The notes: generated by a model not told the origin, from the letters alone. Positions 45,863 to 54,529 are shown, numbered from the stretch's first letter. The stretch is DNA of 64,000 bases from MGBC163016 sp964649145 (GCA_964649145.1 CAZYOQ010000002.1:47452-111451); one strand, 5' to 3'. Translations and numbers: made by a program.

Positions 45863-48191
45863 GCTAGATCACCAACCTGTTTATATAGCTCTTCTTCGGA
45901 TAGTTGAGATAGAGCGATTTGTTTGTAATGTTCGCAAGTTTGAAGAAGATGTTCGTGTGTGCCTAGACCTACAAGTCGCCCATCTTCTAAGACAATGATG
46001 GAATCTGCATCCATAACCGTAGATATTCTTTGGGCAACTATTATGCAAGTTGTACTGCCAAGCACCTTCTTTAGTTCTGAGCGAAGTTTGGAATCGGTCT
46101 TATAGTCCAAGGCCGAAAACGAATCGTCGAAAAGCAATAGACGCGACCTTGAGGCAATAGCACGAGCGATGGAGACGCGCTGGCGCTGGCCTCCAGACAA
46201 GTTATAACCGCCTTGCGCAACTGGGCTGTCAAGGCCTTCGGGCGTAGATTCTATGAAGTCTTTAGCCTGCGCTATAGCTATTGCGTTGCCGATTCGCTCA
46301 TCATCCATCTCTTCATCACAATAGGCAACGTTTGTAGCAATGGTTCCCGAGAAAAGATAGGAGTCTTGCGGCGCATAACCTATCATCTGACGAAGGCTTT
46401 CTTGCCGGATATTTAAAACATCTATTCCGTCTATTTTTATACAGCCAGATGTTGGCTCAAGGAAGCGCTCAATCAACTTAAGTATCGTAGTTTTACCAGA
46501 ACCTGTAGGTCCCACAATCGCAACTGTTTGGCCAGGATCTATCTTAAACGTTATATCCTTCAAAACGTCTTGCGTGCATGCATCCTTGTCATAGCTAAAC
46601 GAAACATTTTCAAATTCGACAGAGGCGCCCATAACTTGAGATGTATCTTCACTTGCCTGTTTTAGGTCATACGCGCCGGGTGCATCTTGGATGCTAGGAT
46701 CTGTTGACAGCACCTCGTTTACCCTTATAGCTGCAACATTTGCACGCGGAAGCATGATTGCCATCATTGCAAGCATTAAAAAGCCCATGATGATAAGCAT
46801 CGAATAGGTTATGAAAGCTATAAGATCGCCTGTTTGCAAGCTTCCATCTGCAACCCCAAAGCCGCCAAACCAAACAATAGCAACGGAAGTAAGATTCATA
46901 ACTAACGTCATAGTTGGCATCATGAACGACATTGCTCGATTTGTGAAAAGCTGTGTCGACATTAGGTTCTTTGATGCCACATCGAAGCGATCGCTCTCGA
47001 ATTTCTGGCGATTGAAGGCCCTAATTACAGGAATGCCTGTAAGTATCTCGCGCGAGACCAAGTTCACGCGGTCTATGAGTTTTTGCATGATTGTGAACTT
47101 GGGAATAGTTATACGGAAAAGGGTTCCTGCGATTATGAAAACCAGCAGCACGGCGACAATTACGATCCAGCCCAGCTGAGGCGAAGTTATAAGCACCATA
47201 ATTATTCCGCCAAGGGCAAGTATTGGAGCGTATAGAACCATTCGCAAAAGCATGATAGAGACATTTTGAATAAGCTGGATATCGTTCGTACCTCGTGTTA
47301 TGAGAGACGCGGCAGAAAACTTTTCGATATCCTGCTCNNNNNNNNNNNNNNNNNNNNNNNNNNNNNNNNNNNNNNNNNNNNNNNNNNNNNNNNNNNNNNN
47401 NNNNNNNNNNNNNNNNNNNNNNNNNNNNNNNNNNNNNCGTTCGTACCTCGTGTTATGAGAGACGCGGCAGAAAACTTTTCGATATCCTGCTCGGAGAAAG
47501 AGACAACGCGCGAAAAAAGCTTTGATCTTAAGTCTTTAGAAATGCTTGATCCTGTTCTAGAAGCTATAAAGGCTATTAGGATATCTAAGAGCATCGAGAG
47601 AAGAGAAAGACCCATCATAGCTAAACCTACGCGAATAAGATATGAAATTCGAAGGGCAGATAGGTCGTATCCCGCAGCTTCATATTCAGATATAGCAGCC
47701 GATATCGCACGTTGATCTAGCAAGGAGTCTTCGCTTGATGAGGCTGTATCGCTTGGAGCGGTCGTATCATTTGATGCGGTCGCTGCGACTGATGCACCGG
47801 ATGTAGTTGATGAGGCGGTATCACTTGATGTGGCTTCGCCTTCAGTTGAGCCCTCGTGAATAGCAATTAAAGGGGCAGAAATAATAGCGTCAAGCTCATC
47901 GATATTGTCGCTACCAAATTCGTTTAACTTATATAGTTCTTCGTCTTGGTCATAAGAATTCTCAAAAAGCGTAAGTTCTTTGCTATCTAGCGTGACTGCT
48001 ATCTTTTCATGGGTAGATTCAGTCATGACCTCGCAGGCTGCATGCTCAACGCCAGATTGCTGAATTCCTACATCTACTATTTGGGAAGTAAAAGCCGGGA
48101 GCGCGAGATTACACGCGGCCACGCCAAACAATAAAACTATGACCAGAAGAAGAGCTAACTTGTGCTGTAGAAGATACTTAAATATATCCAC
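45859..48191 (-). CDS. ABC exporter half-transporter, subunit 1 (interrupted by an artefactual gap)
   Basis: As written, a 100-N gap and a duplicated 55-nt segment interrupt the gene. Removing these 155 nt joins residues ...SLITRGTN to DIQLIQNVSIMLLR in frame and gives 725 residues, a normal exporter. The first extracytoplasmic loop between TM1 and TM2 is very long (about 130 residues) with a Ser/Thr/Ala-rich repeat. The NBD has Walker A GPTGSGKTT, signature NLSGGQRQR, Walker B LLLFDDSFS with Asp in place of the catalytic Glu, and Gln (IVAQRIS) in place of the switch His. Hence one degenerate site in the heterodimer. Promoter expected in 48192-48350. Confidence 0.9.
47283..47492. other. Scaffold gap flanked by identical 55-nt copies
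   Basis: Positions 47283-47337 and 47438-47492 are the same 55 bases; between them are exactly 100 Ns. The copies continue into unique sequence on opposite sides, the pattern left when two contigs overlapping by one k-mer are joined with a fixed-length gap instead of being merged. Collapsing to one copy restores the exporter reading frame exactly. Confidence 0.93.
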
Positions 48192-48262
48192 TGTTTTGCT
48201 TGTTGGAATTCCTATTTCTTAATGCCAAGTAATAATACTAAAGCTTCTCTTGCTAAAGTGTA

Positions 48263-48294
48263 TATAAAAACCCCGGATTATAAAAACCCCAGAT
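48263..48294. repeat. Two tandem 16-bp units upstream of the sugar kinase gene
   Basis: TATAAAAACCCCGGAT (48263-48278) is followed directly by TATAAAAACCCCAGAT (48279-48294); 15 of 16 positions agree. They lie in the 159-nt divergent gap between the ABC exporter and the kinase gene, 57 nt before the kinase ATG. They could be a doubled operator or a replication-slippage product. No clear -35/-10 pair was found next to them. Confidence 0.85.
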
Positions 48295-48350
48295 TAGCTA
48301 TTCGAAGTAAGATTTTGTGGTAGGCGAACTAGAAGAAGGCTGCGGTTTCA

Positions 48351-49520
48351 ATGAACAAGAAGCATTTGATATTAGGTATAGATGGTGGAGGGTCGTCATC
48401 TGATGCAGCTATTTATGAACTTGACGGCCGAATTATTGACCAGGCGCTTATAGGGCCTTTGAGCTGCAAATCTTCTTCACGCCTTGAGGTTTTGAAATCT
48501 TTGGAGAAGCTTTTTTCTTTTGTAGAAGCCTACATTCCTCAAATTCAGACTGGCGTTTTTGCTTTGTCAGGGCTTGATAGTAAAGAAGACTATGAAAGAA
48601 TGGTGGAGCTTTTAATCAAAGCCGGTTTTTGCACAGAAGCGCCTGAATGCAGAGATCTTTCCTTTGCAAAGCTAATAGATGGACATTTAGGTTTTCAAAT
48701 CGTTCTTTGCTCTGATGCGCTGCTCCCACTGTTTGCGAATGGTGTGGAGGCAGGCTCTGTTTTAATTTCGGGCACTGGGAGTGTAGCTTTGAATCTATCT
48801 AGCGAAGGGAAGCTTCACAGATTCGGCGGTTGGGGATATTTCACTAGCGACGAAGGATCGGGGACATGGATTGGCATGCAATATCTTCGAGAAGTTCTGC
48901 ATGCATGCGACAGAGTTAAATCGTTTATAGCTAGTGAAGGTTTTGTAGGGCAAATTTGTGAGCAGGAAGAGCATTTTTTTGAGCAAGATGGACGTATTTG
49001 TGATGCGTTTGCTGGTGTTAATAACATAAATGAGGGCATCAGTGATGACACGCATCTGATTGACCAAGCTTGGAATCTTATCTTTAAAAAATTTGAAGAT
49101 GCGCCATGTACAAAAAATGAGCTTTCCTGTGAAGGTAGTCACGCGGTGCAAGTTTTTACCTTAGCAGCAAAAATAGATGCTCTAGTAACTTGGTCAATTG
49201 GACAACACAATCCCAAGCGTTTTGCGTCTCTTGCAAAAGATGTAATACAGGCTGCATATAGCGGAACAAGTTGCGTTTGCAAAGAAATAATTTCAGAGGC
49301 TTGCGAAAAGCTTACAAATCTAGCCTATCTGGCTTTCAGCGAACTCTCCCCTACTGTTGTTTTAGCAGGAGGATTATTTAAAAGCGAACACTTTGCTGGC
49401 GATGTAAAAGACAAAATCTTAGAACTTAGCGCAGGCAAAGCGAAGGTTATAGTAAATGAGCGGCCACCAACATCTGGTGCTCTAGGCATTGGCAGAGGAG
49501 TAGGAGCCATACGCCCTTAA
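48351..49520 (+). CDS. BadF/NAGK-type ATPase or amino-sugar kinase
   Basis: 389-residue ASKHA-fold protein of the BadF/BadG/BcrA/BcrD family, which includes N-acetylglucosamine kinases. Phosphate-1 loop LGIDGGGSSSDAAI, phosphate-2 SGTGSVAL, GGWGYFTSDEGSGTWIG and the adenosine motif VLAGGLF are present. No cluster-binding cysteines of the dehydratase-activator type are conserved, so a sugar kinase is more likely. AGAAGAAGG precedes the ATG by about 11 nt. Low-GC composition like the upstream region; the GC-rich block begins immediately after it. Confidence 0.82.
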   Translation: MNKKHLILGIDGGGSSSDAAIYELDGRIIDQALIGPLSCKSSSRLEVLKSLEKLFSFVEAYIPQIQTGVFALSGLDSKEDYERMVELLIKAGFCTEAPECRDLSFAKLIDGHLGFQIVLCSDALLPLFANGVEAGSVLISGTGSVALNLSSEGKLHRFGGWGYFTSDEGSGTWIGMQYLREVLHACDRVKSFIASEGFVGQICEQEEHFFEQDGRICDAFAGVNNINEGISDDTHLIDQAWNLIFKKFEDAPCTKNELSCEGSHAVQVFTLAAKIDALVTWSIGQHNPKRFASLAKDVIQAAYSGTSCVCKEIISEACEKLTNLAYLAFSELSPTVVLAGGLFKSEHFAGDVKDKILELSAGKAKVIVNERPPTSGALGIGRGVGAIRP

Positions 49521-49530
49521 CTCCTCTGCC
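49491..49530. terminator. Shared hairpin at the convergent ends of the kinase and lipoprotein genes
   Basis: GGCAGAGGAGT (49491-49501) and ACTCCTCTGCC (49520-49530) form a perfect 11-bp stem with an 18-nt loop spanning the kinase stop codon. A second short hairpin, GTTCT/AGAAC (49531-49535, 49542-49546), follows and reaches the lipoprotein stop. No T tract; probably a bidirectional end structure. It also marks the composition boundary. Confidence 0.55.
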
Positions 49531-49539
49531 GTTCTCACT

Positions 49540-50103
49540 TTAGAACAGGCCTTCGAAGGTGGCCCATTCTTCGTCTGTAAACGACTTGATGCATAAGTAG
49601 TTCTCAGTCACTTCTGATTGCGCCACATCGAGGTTAGCCTTCTGTCCATAGTACAGGCAGCGCACAATGTTTTTCGCATCATGCGCAAGGTCAGAGATAT
49701 ACTCACCCACGCCCTCGCCCTCGGCATCCTTCGCACCGATCACTTCTAGCGTGTGTGCCGCAGACCAGATAGCCGAAGCAGCAGAGAGAGCCTTGTCATT
49801 GATCTTGCCTTTCTCTACCGCGCTCTCCATCGCAGGAACGTTGTCCTCGATGATCGCCACATAGTCGTCAACCTTGGCGCGCACTTTATCTGCTGTTGTT
49901 GCGTCTGCGTCGGCCTGCGCATCGGCTTCTAGCGCTGTATATATCGACTCATTCTCCTCCCAGTTGGTATCGATCGCTGGCTCGGGCATGTCTGCAGTTG
50001 CCGTGTTCTCCTTCTCGGGAAGTTCCTGGGTTGCCCCGCAGCCCGCAAGCAGCACAAGCCCCATCATCGCAGCACCTACAAGCGCCGCCACCTTCTTCAT
50101 CAT
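49540..50103 (-). CDS. Small lipoprotein of the respiratory cluster
   Basis: 187 residues with a lipoprotein signal peptide: MMKKVAALVGAAMMGLV then the lipobox LLAGC (Cys22). The mature part is acidic and mostly helical, with Cys about 165 (RCLYYG) and Cys about 182 (YLCIKS). Start at ATG 50103 with AGGAG/AAAGG just upstream; a longer frame to 50154 overlaps the ferredoxin-like gene and lacks support. It lies 25 nt after that gene, so it belongs to the same minus-strand operon. No family recognised; an outer-face helper of the oxidoreductase or H2/quinone chain is a guess from context. Confidence 0.8.
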   Translation of the reverse strand: MMKKVAALVGAAMMGLVLLAGCGATQELPEKENTATADMPEPAIDTNWEENESIYTALEADAQADADATTADKVRAKVDDYVAIIEDNVPAMESAVEKGKINDKALSAASAIWSAAHTLEVIGAKDAEGEGVGEYISDLAHDAKNIVRCLYYGQKANLDVAQSEVTENYLCIKSFTDEEWATFEGLF

Positions 50104-50128
50104 GAACCTTTCTCCTTTCATTTTCGCT

Positions 50129-51319
50129 TCAGTGGTCATAGACCTCTTCAACACCTATCAGCTTTCCCACATGGGTATGAAGCTCCTTTAAATTGCCCGG
50201 TTCAAAATCGAGAGGACGCATCTGATATCGCTCGCATAGGTCGGAGGTCACATCAGACGCCTGCACGTCGTCGCACAAGGTAAGTGCATCTTGATTGCAG
50301 ATATCAGTGCAGCACCGGCATTTCACACACCGACCGGGATAATGCTCGATGCCGAATGTGCCGTCGGGCTGTCGGTATTTCTTGATCGCCTCGGTAGGAC
50401 AAAACGTCGCACACATCAAACACGAGTTGCATCGGTCGGGGTCTATCACCACATGCCCCCACAGTCGCGTCTCGATCATCTCGTCGCGCGGAGACCCTAG
50501 TGTCTTCAGACCCTCAACTAAGCGCCTGCGCCGTGCGGGCAAAAAGTGGGGTAAGGTCTTATCGGCTTGCACACGCACATATCGCACAGGTTCTGCCCTT
50601 CGCGGAACAACACCAAGCGCTTCGTCTACCGCAAAGGCCGCTGTAGAGGTCGACACCACACGCGTGGTGCTCTTGACGCTGCGGAAAAATGCACGTCTGT
50701 CTGGGTCGTAACCCTTGTCGGAAGCCAGTCGCACTGACCGAGGGAACTTCTCGGATACGGACACCTCGATGGAATGGTTCCAGGTATCGAGCAAACGAGA
50801 TACCGTAGAACACACCGCTTTGGCCGTATCGCAGCCAGCCTTGAACGGACATGACGCGCACTCTGTCGCCACAAGCGTGATGCGCGTAGCCCCCAATGTG
50901 GCAAGCATGACGAGCAGGCTCTCTTCGACGCGTCCCAGACAGGCAACCTCCGCCACCTTCTCTACGTCAACCAAGCCGCGCGCAGCGGCCATGAAGTTTC
51001 TGCATGCGATAACCGCATGTCCGTCGTTTTTCTCCATAGCCTTCGTGCACGATACAAACAGCTTGGCGTCGTCGGGATGGTGAGCTTCAAGCGCGCAGGT
51101 GGGACACACCGTCGCACAGGTACCGCAGCCAATGCATTTTTCGGGCGACACGACCAGCTCGCCATCCTGGAGGGAAATGCAGCCGCTGGTGCAGGCCTCT
51201 GCGCAACGCATGCAAGTGGCGTTGCGGTTGCGCACCACCGCACAGCGATACTGATTTACGTGAATGTAGTCGCTTTGCAGACGGTCGAGCAATCCCAGGA
51301 TGGTCTGCGCGTTAGGCAT
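50129..51319 (-). CDS. Multi-cluster 4Fe-4S ferredoxin-like protein
   Basis: 396 residues, no export signal at the N-terminus. Cysteine groups: Cys36/39/43/47 (CMRCAEACTSGC), Cys62/65/68/72 (CIGCGTCATVCP), a central set in ACLGR and ECASCPFKAGC (127-163), then CNSCLMCATFCP (297-307) and CVKCRCCTDIC (331-341). So at least four [4Fe-4S] clusters and a middle Cys-rich module whose layout recalls electron-transfer proteins of sulfur and hydrogenase systems. DRRAFFRSV at about 207-215 looks like a twin-arginine motif but lies mid-protein. It overlaps the upstream unknown gene by 8 nt. Cytoplasmic electron carrier is the likeliest role. Confidence 0.85.
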   Translation of the reverse strand: MPNAQTILGLLDRLQSDYIHVNQYRCAVVRNRNATCMRCAEACTSGCISLQDGELVVSPEKCIGCGTCATVCPTCALEAHHPDDAKLFVSCTKAMEKNDGHAVIACRNFMAAARGLVDVEKVAEVACLGRVEESLLVMLATLGATRITLVATECASCPFKAGCDTAKAVCSTVSRLLDTWNHSIEVSVSEKFPRSVRLASDKGYDPDRRAFFRSVKSTTRVVSTSTAAFAVDEALGVVPRRAEPVRYVRVQADKTLPHFLPARRRRLVEGLKTLGSPRDEMIETRLWGHVVIDPDRCNSCLMCATFCPTEAIKKYRQPDGTFGIEHYPGRCVKCRCCTDICNQDALTLCDDVQASDVTSDLCERYQMRPLDFEPGNLKELHTHVGKLIGVEEVYDH

Positions 51320-52982
51320 GGCACGTCTCCTGTGCGCCTAGTTGCGCGTACGCCTCAGCTTGCTCACCGTTTACTATATCTATGACGTCATCTCCAATAG
51401 CACCATCCACACAGGCGTTTGTGGGAACGACTTCGTGCGCATCATCGGGTTTGCTGTCGGCAAGATCAGCCAGAGTAGCAGCTTGATCTTCACCTGTCGT
51501 AAGCTCTTTTTCAGCGTGCGTATCTGGCTTTGACTCGGGCTTATCGCAAAACTCACCACTTGCGGTGTCAAAGTAGCCAATGCTTCCATCGCTGTAGATG
51601 ATGCCCCATACAGACGACACCGCTTCAGAAGATGCAACAGCACCATCTTGCGCACCGGCGGCTTCAGCCTGCGCAGCTTCGTACTCAGATAGAGCATATG
51701 TGTACTCCGCCGCTCGTACCGCAGCAACGGTCTGCTCAGCCAACTGCATGGCTCCAACGCCGTTCGTGTGACTCACCGGCTCCTCAATGTCGTCGGACTC
51801 CTCGGCGTCATCCACCTCATCCGCCTTACGCGCACCGTCCATGTCGCATGCATCATCTGCGCAATCTTGCTTGCCCGCATCGCCTGTACAGGCGTTATCT
51901 GACGCCTTTGAGAGAAAGTCATCTGTAGAAGGATCATCTGTGTCATTTTCGACATCGGGCGCACACGCCTGATCCTTGTTCCCGCAGGCCTCGTTGTCGA
52001 AAGCCTCACTTACAATCTGTTCTTCAGAGGCGCGTTGTTCAGCCTCCTTACGGGCGGCACGCGAAGCGAGGATCTCCTCGGCCAGGCGATCATAGTCTAT
52101 ATAAGGCGCATCAATTCGCACCGGAGTTCTACCACTTTCATCTTCGAAAACACCATCGTTTAAGTAGTCATAGAACGAGCGCAATACAGTCTCCACCGCG
52201 CCAAAACGGTTGACACTCTTGTTTGCGACAGTGATGAGATACCTATCGAACTGCAGCTGCAGCCGACTGAAGCGCATAAGGCTGCGCACCTCGTCGCTTA
52301 GGCTGCCTGGAGAATCCAGACGCAGTAGATCACGCTGCAGATCCCGTATGCGGGACACTGTCTGCGGGAGAACAATCTTCTTCCAATTCTGCCGCGCCAC
52401 AGGGTCATCGCGATCCCACATGGGGCGATGCAGGATGCTGATACGCAACGTTAACAGAGGAAGCAGATGGGGAAACTGGTCCACTACACTTTCTATCTGC
52501 TGGCGCAAAGTCTTTGGCGTCTGTTGCTTCTTTCCTAGCTCAGCCAGCGCATCTTTTGTTAACTCCATAACAGGCTCACTAATGATGCGCGGAAGGTTGC
52601 TGGCGTCAAAGTTAGTTCGATCCTCGCGGGCTATGCCAAAGGTCTTACGCATGGCGAACGTCTCGCGATAGGTATTTATGGCCTGCCGCGACAAGATCTT
52701 GCCCATGCCATTAACGAAGGCGTCCTTGAGTTCGGAATCGCATCCATCGCCTTCAGATGTCAGGTTCTGCACTGTATAATTGCCCTCATCGAACGCTTCA
52801 AGCGCTGCTTTTTTATCATCATGCTCGTCGCATTCCTCCACACTGGCCGGCAAGCCGTCATTTTCTATAACGGTATGACGCGCCGGAGCGCATTTGAATA
52901 CCTGCGCCAGCGTAAGCGGCGTAATGACCCCCTCATCGATGCTGCCCGTCTCGACGTTGATGGTAAACCGCGTTTTAATCAT
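51312..52982 (-). CDS. Large acidic cytoplasmic protein, unknown
   Basis: 556 residues from ATG 52982, chosen because GGGGG lies 7 nt upstream; 73 further upstream codons to 53201 lack a ribosome binding site and differ in composition. Residues about 1-330 look folded (IETGSIDEG-like opening NVETGSIDEGVITPLTLAQ, then a helical region around LRQQIESVVDQFPHLLPLLT and HRPMWDRDD). Residues 330-500 are very acidic, Ala/Asp/Cys-rich low complexity (DNACTGDAGKQDCADDACD). A short WGIIYSDGSIGYFD element follows. No signal, membrane segment or known domain. First gene of the divergent minus operon, overlapping the ferredoxin-like gene by 8 nt. Confidence 0.75.
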   Translation of the reverse strand: MIKTRFTINVETGSIDEGVITPLTLAQVFKCAPARHTVIENDGLPASVEECDEHDDKKAALEAFDEGNYTVQNLTSEGDGCDSELKDAFVNGMGKILSRQAINTYRETFAMRKTFGIAREDRTNFDASNLPRIISEPVMELTKDALAELGKKQQTPKTLRQQIESVVDQFPHLLPLLTLRISILHRPMWDRDDPVARQNWKKIVLPQTVSRIRDLQRDLLRLDSPGSLSDEVRSLMRFSRLQLQFDRYLITVANKSVNRFGAVETVLRSFYDYLNDGVFEDESGRTPVRIDAPYIDYDRLAEEILASRAARKEAEQRASEEQIVSEAFDNEACGNKDQACAPDVENDTDDPSTDDFLSKASDNACTGDAGKQDCADDACDMDGARKADEVDDAEESDDIEEPVSHTNGVGAMQLAEQTVAAVRAAEYTYALSEYEAAQAEAAGAQDGAVASSEAVSSVWGIIYSDGSIGYFDTASGEFCDKPESKPDTHAEKELTTGEDQAATLADLADSKPDDAHEVVPTNACVDGAIGDDVIDIVNGEQAEAYAQLGAQETCHA

Positions 52983-53330
52983 CGTCAGACCCCCTTCGTC
53001 TTCATCTGCGCTCCGTATGCGGATGTCTGCGCAGCCAAGATGGCATATCGCGACTCCTGCGGGTGCAATGCGCTTTGTTTTGGTGACATTGTATGAATAC
53101 GACAGAGGGTGAAACAGGTTCGACACGTACGATTTATTGCAGCGTATCGCTGTATTTCCATGAAAAAATAGTTCGTTTGGAACTATGCCCGAATGCGGCA
53201 TTTCCTCAAGGCGAAAACTATGTATGTGAATTTAGCGCGTCGCGAATGATGCGGCCTCGAGGGCGTCTGCCTATCATGCGATCAGATGCACTCACTAGTT
53301 CAAATCACAAAAATAGAGGAGGTAATGCAG
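52983..53330. promoter_or_regulatory. Divergent regulatory region of the respiratory cluster
   Basis: 348 nt between the two divergent operons. It must hold both promoters. The clearest signal is a dyad at 53168-53186: ATAGTTC, 5-nt spacer, GAACTAT. Nearby are CAGCG-TAT-CGCTG (about 53138-53150) and a third, weaker inverted pair ATGCC/GGCAT (about 53184-53200). No convincing -35/-10 pair was found on either strand. The dyad is a plausible operator for the LuxR-type regulator encoded at the far end of the cluster. Confidence 0.5.
53168..53186. promoter_or_regulatory. Candidate operator dyad
   Basis: Perfect 7-bp inverted repeat ATAGTTC-GTTTG-GAACTAT in the middle of the divergent gap. LuxR-type HTH dimers bind such dyads. 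A related half site CTAGTTC occurs at about 53295-53301. Assignment to the cluster's own regulator is inference. Confidence 0.45.
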
Positions 53331-54506
53331 ATGGATGCCACGGATGGTTTTACAGCCATGCCAGACACCTCAGCCATGCCTAAGATCCCCGGTTTTGGCG
53401 ATACCGCGCCGGCCGGCGGCAAGAGCTCAGGGTTCTCCAAGCGCTCAAAGCTTCCAATACTTTCTGCGGAAGAGGGTCAGCGGCAGCTGGAGCTCAAGCT
53501 GGAAGCTGAGCGCATGACCGATGCCGAGTTCGACATGCTCTGGCGCGAGCTGCGGCAAGACGCCATTGCCGCCCAAAGGATACAAGAAACGCCTTTTACA
53601 GCCGACGATGCCCGTTTAAAGACAGCCGTCGCAGATGATGACGTGCAGGCAGTAAACCACTCCGAGTTCGACGCTGACTTCGACTACATCACCGAAGACG
53701 GCCAGTTGATTGACGGTGCTGACCTTGTAGCTAAAGAACAAGAAGCTAAAGCAAATGGCGCAAACGCCCCTGTGCAGCACATTTCCTACGACGGCGAGGC
53801 GGATAGCGACGCCGACATGCAGGCCATCGAAACCCCTGTCGACGATACGACCGATACGCTAACCTTCGAGGAAGCCGTCGACAAGCTAATGGCGACCGTC
53901 ACCCGCACTCCGCGCTTCCGCGAAATCATGCGTAAGACACTTAAAAGCTGCACCGTCCGCCGTGACTTGCACGACATGGAAACAGAGATCATGGGTTACC
54001 CAGAGTACCGTTACGCTGCGCAGAACCCCTACCGCATCATCCGCTACCTTATCGACGCGCAGGGTCTGTACTTACTAGAGCTTGACGAGGAAGGCGAGGT
54101 CGTCACCCCGCTTCGCAAGGTTGGTTTAACCGAAGATGAGGTTGACGACCTCATCGTGTCATTCGCTCTTGAAACTACGCCTGTCGGCGAGGAAGTGATC
54201 GAACAACTCGAACCCCATAAGACTATCAGTAAGCTGCTAGGCGAGATTCCCATCCGCTTCAACAGCTACCTTGAAGTGCTTGATTTCTGCCGCGAGCCGC
54301 GCACTATCACCGAGATTACCGAACTGTTCAAGGGTCGTGACCTCAAGGCGCTGGGAACGATGCACTCCGATACCACCATCGCCATCCAACCAAGCGTTTT
54401 CGTCGACAAGTTGGAACGCGCAGGCGCTCTGGTGTGGAACGACGCATGGCAGCTCACGCCTGAAGGAGCAGCGTTCTTGAAAGCAAATCCCTTCAAGAAA
54501 GTCTAG
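53331..54506 (+). CDS. Uncharacterised cytoplasmic protein, possible winged-helix C-terminus
   Basis: 391 residues from ATG 53331, with AGGAGG 8 nt upstream; frames extending further upstream are not supported. Residues 1-190 are acidic and low-complexity. From about 195 (TLTFEEAVDKLMATVTRTPR) the protein looks folded. The segment LEVLDFCREPRTITEITELF ... VDKLERAGALVWNDAWQLTP near the C-terminus has the helix-helix-strand pattern of a winged helix, which suggests DNA or protein binding. No signal or membrane segment, no metal motif. It is the first gene of the plus operon, 87 nt before the molybdoenzyme. I do not recognise the family. Confidence 0.75.
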   Translation: MDATDGFTAMPDTSAMPKIPGFGDTAPAGGKSSGFSKRSKLPILSAEEGQRQLELKLEAERMTDAEFDMLWRELRQDAIAAQRIQETPFTADDARLKTAVADDDVQAVNHSEFDADFDYITEDGQLIDGADLVAKEQEAKANGANAPVQHISYDGEADSDADMQAIETPVDDTTDTLTFEEAVDKLMATVTRTPRFREIMRKTLKSCTVRRDLHDMETEIMGYPEYRYAAQNPYRIIRYLIDAQGLYLLELDEEGEVVTPLRKVGLTEDEVDDLIVSFALETTPVGEEVIEQLEPHKTISKLLGEIPIRFNSYLEVLDFCREPRTITEITELFKGRDLKALGTMHSDTTIAIQPSVFVDKLERAGALVWNDAWQLTPEGAAFLKANPFKKV

Positions 54507-54529
54507 GGCGCCACCCATTGGCGATCATC

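Noticed and set aside
47266..47715. Frames running through the N gap
   Set aside because: They contain unknown bases and duplicated sequence created by scaffolding; the true gene is the exporter on minus.
45859..48191. Exporter subunit 1 as a pseudogene or two genes
   Set aside because: Collapsing the 155 artefactual bases gives a single intact frame.
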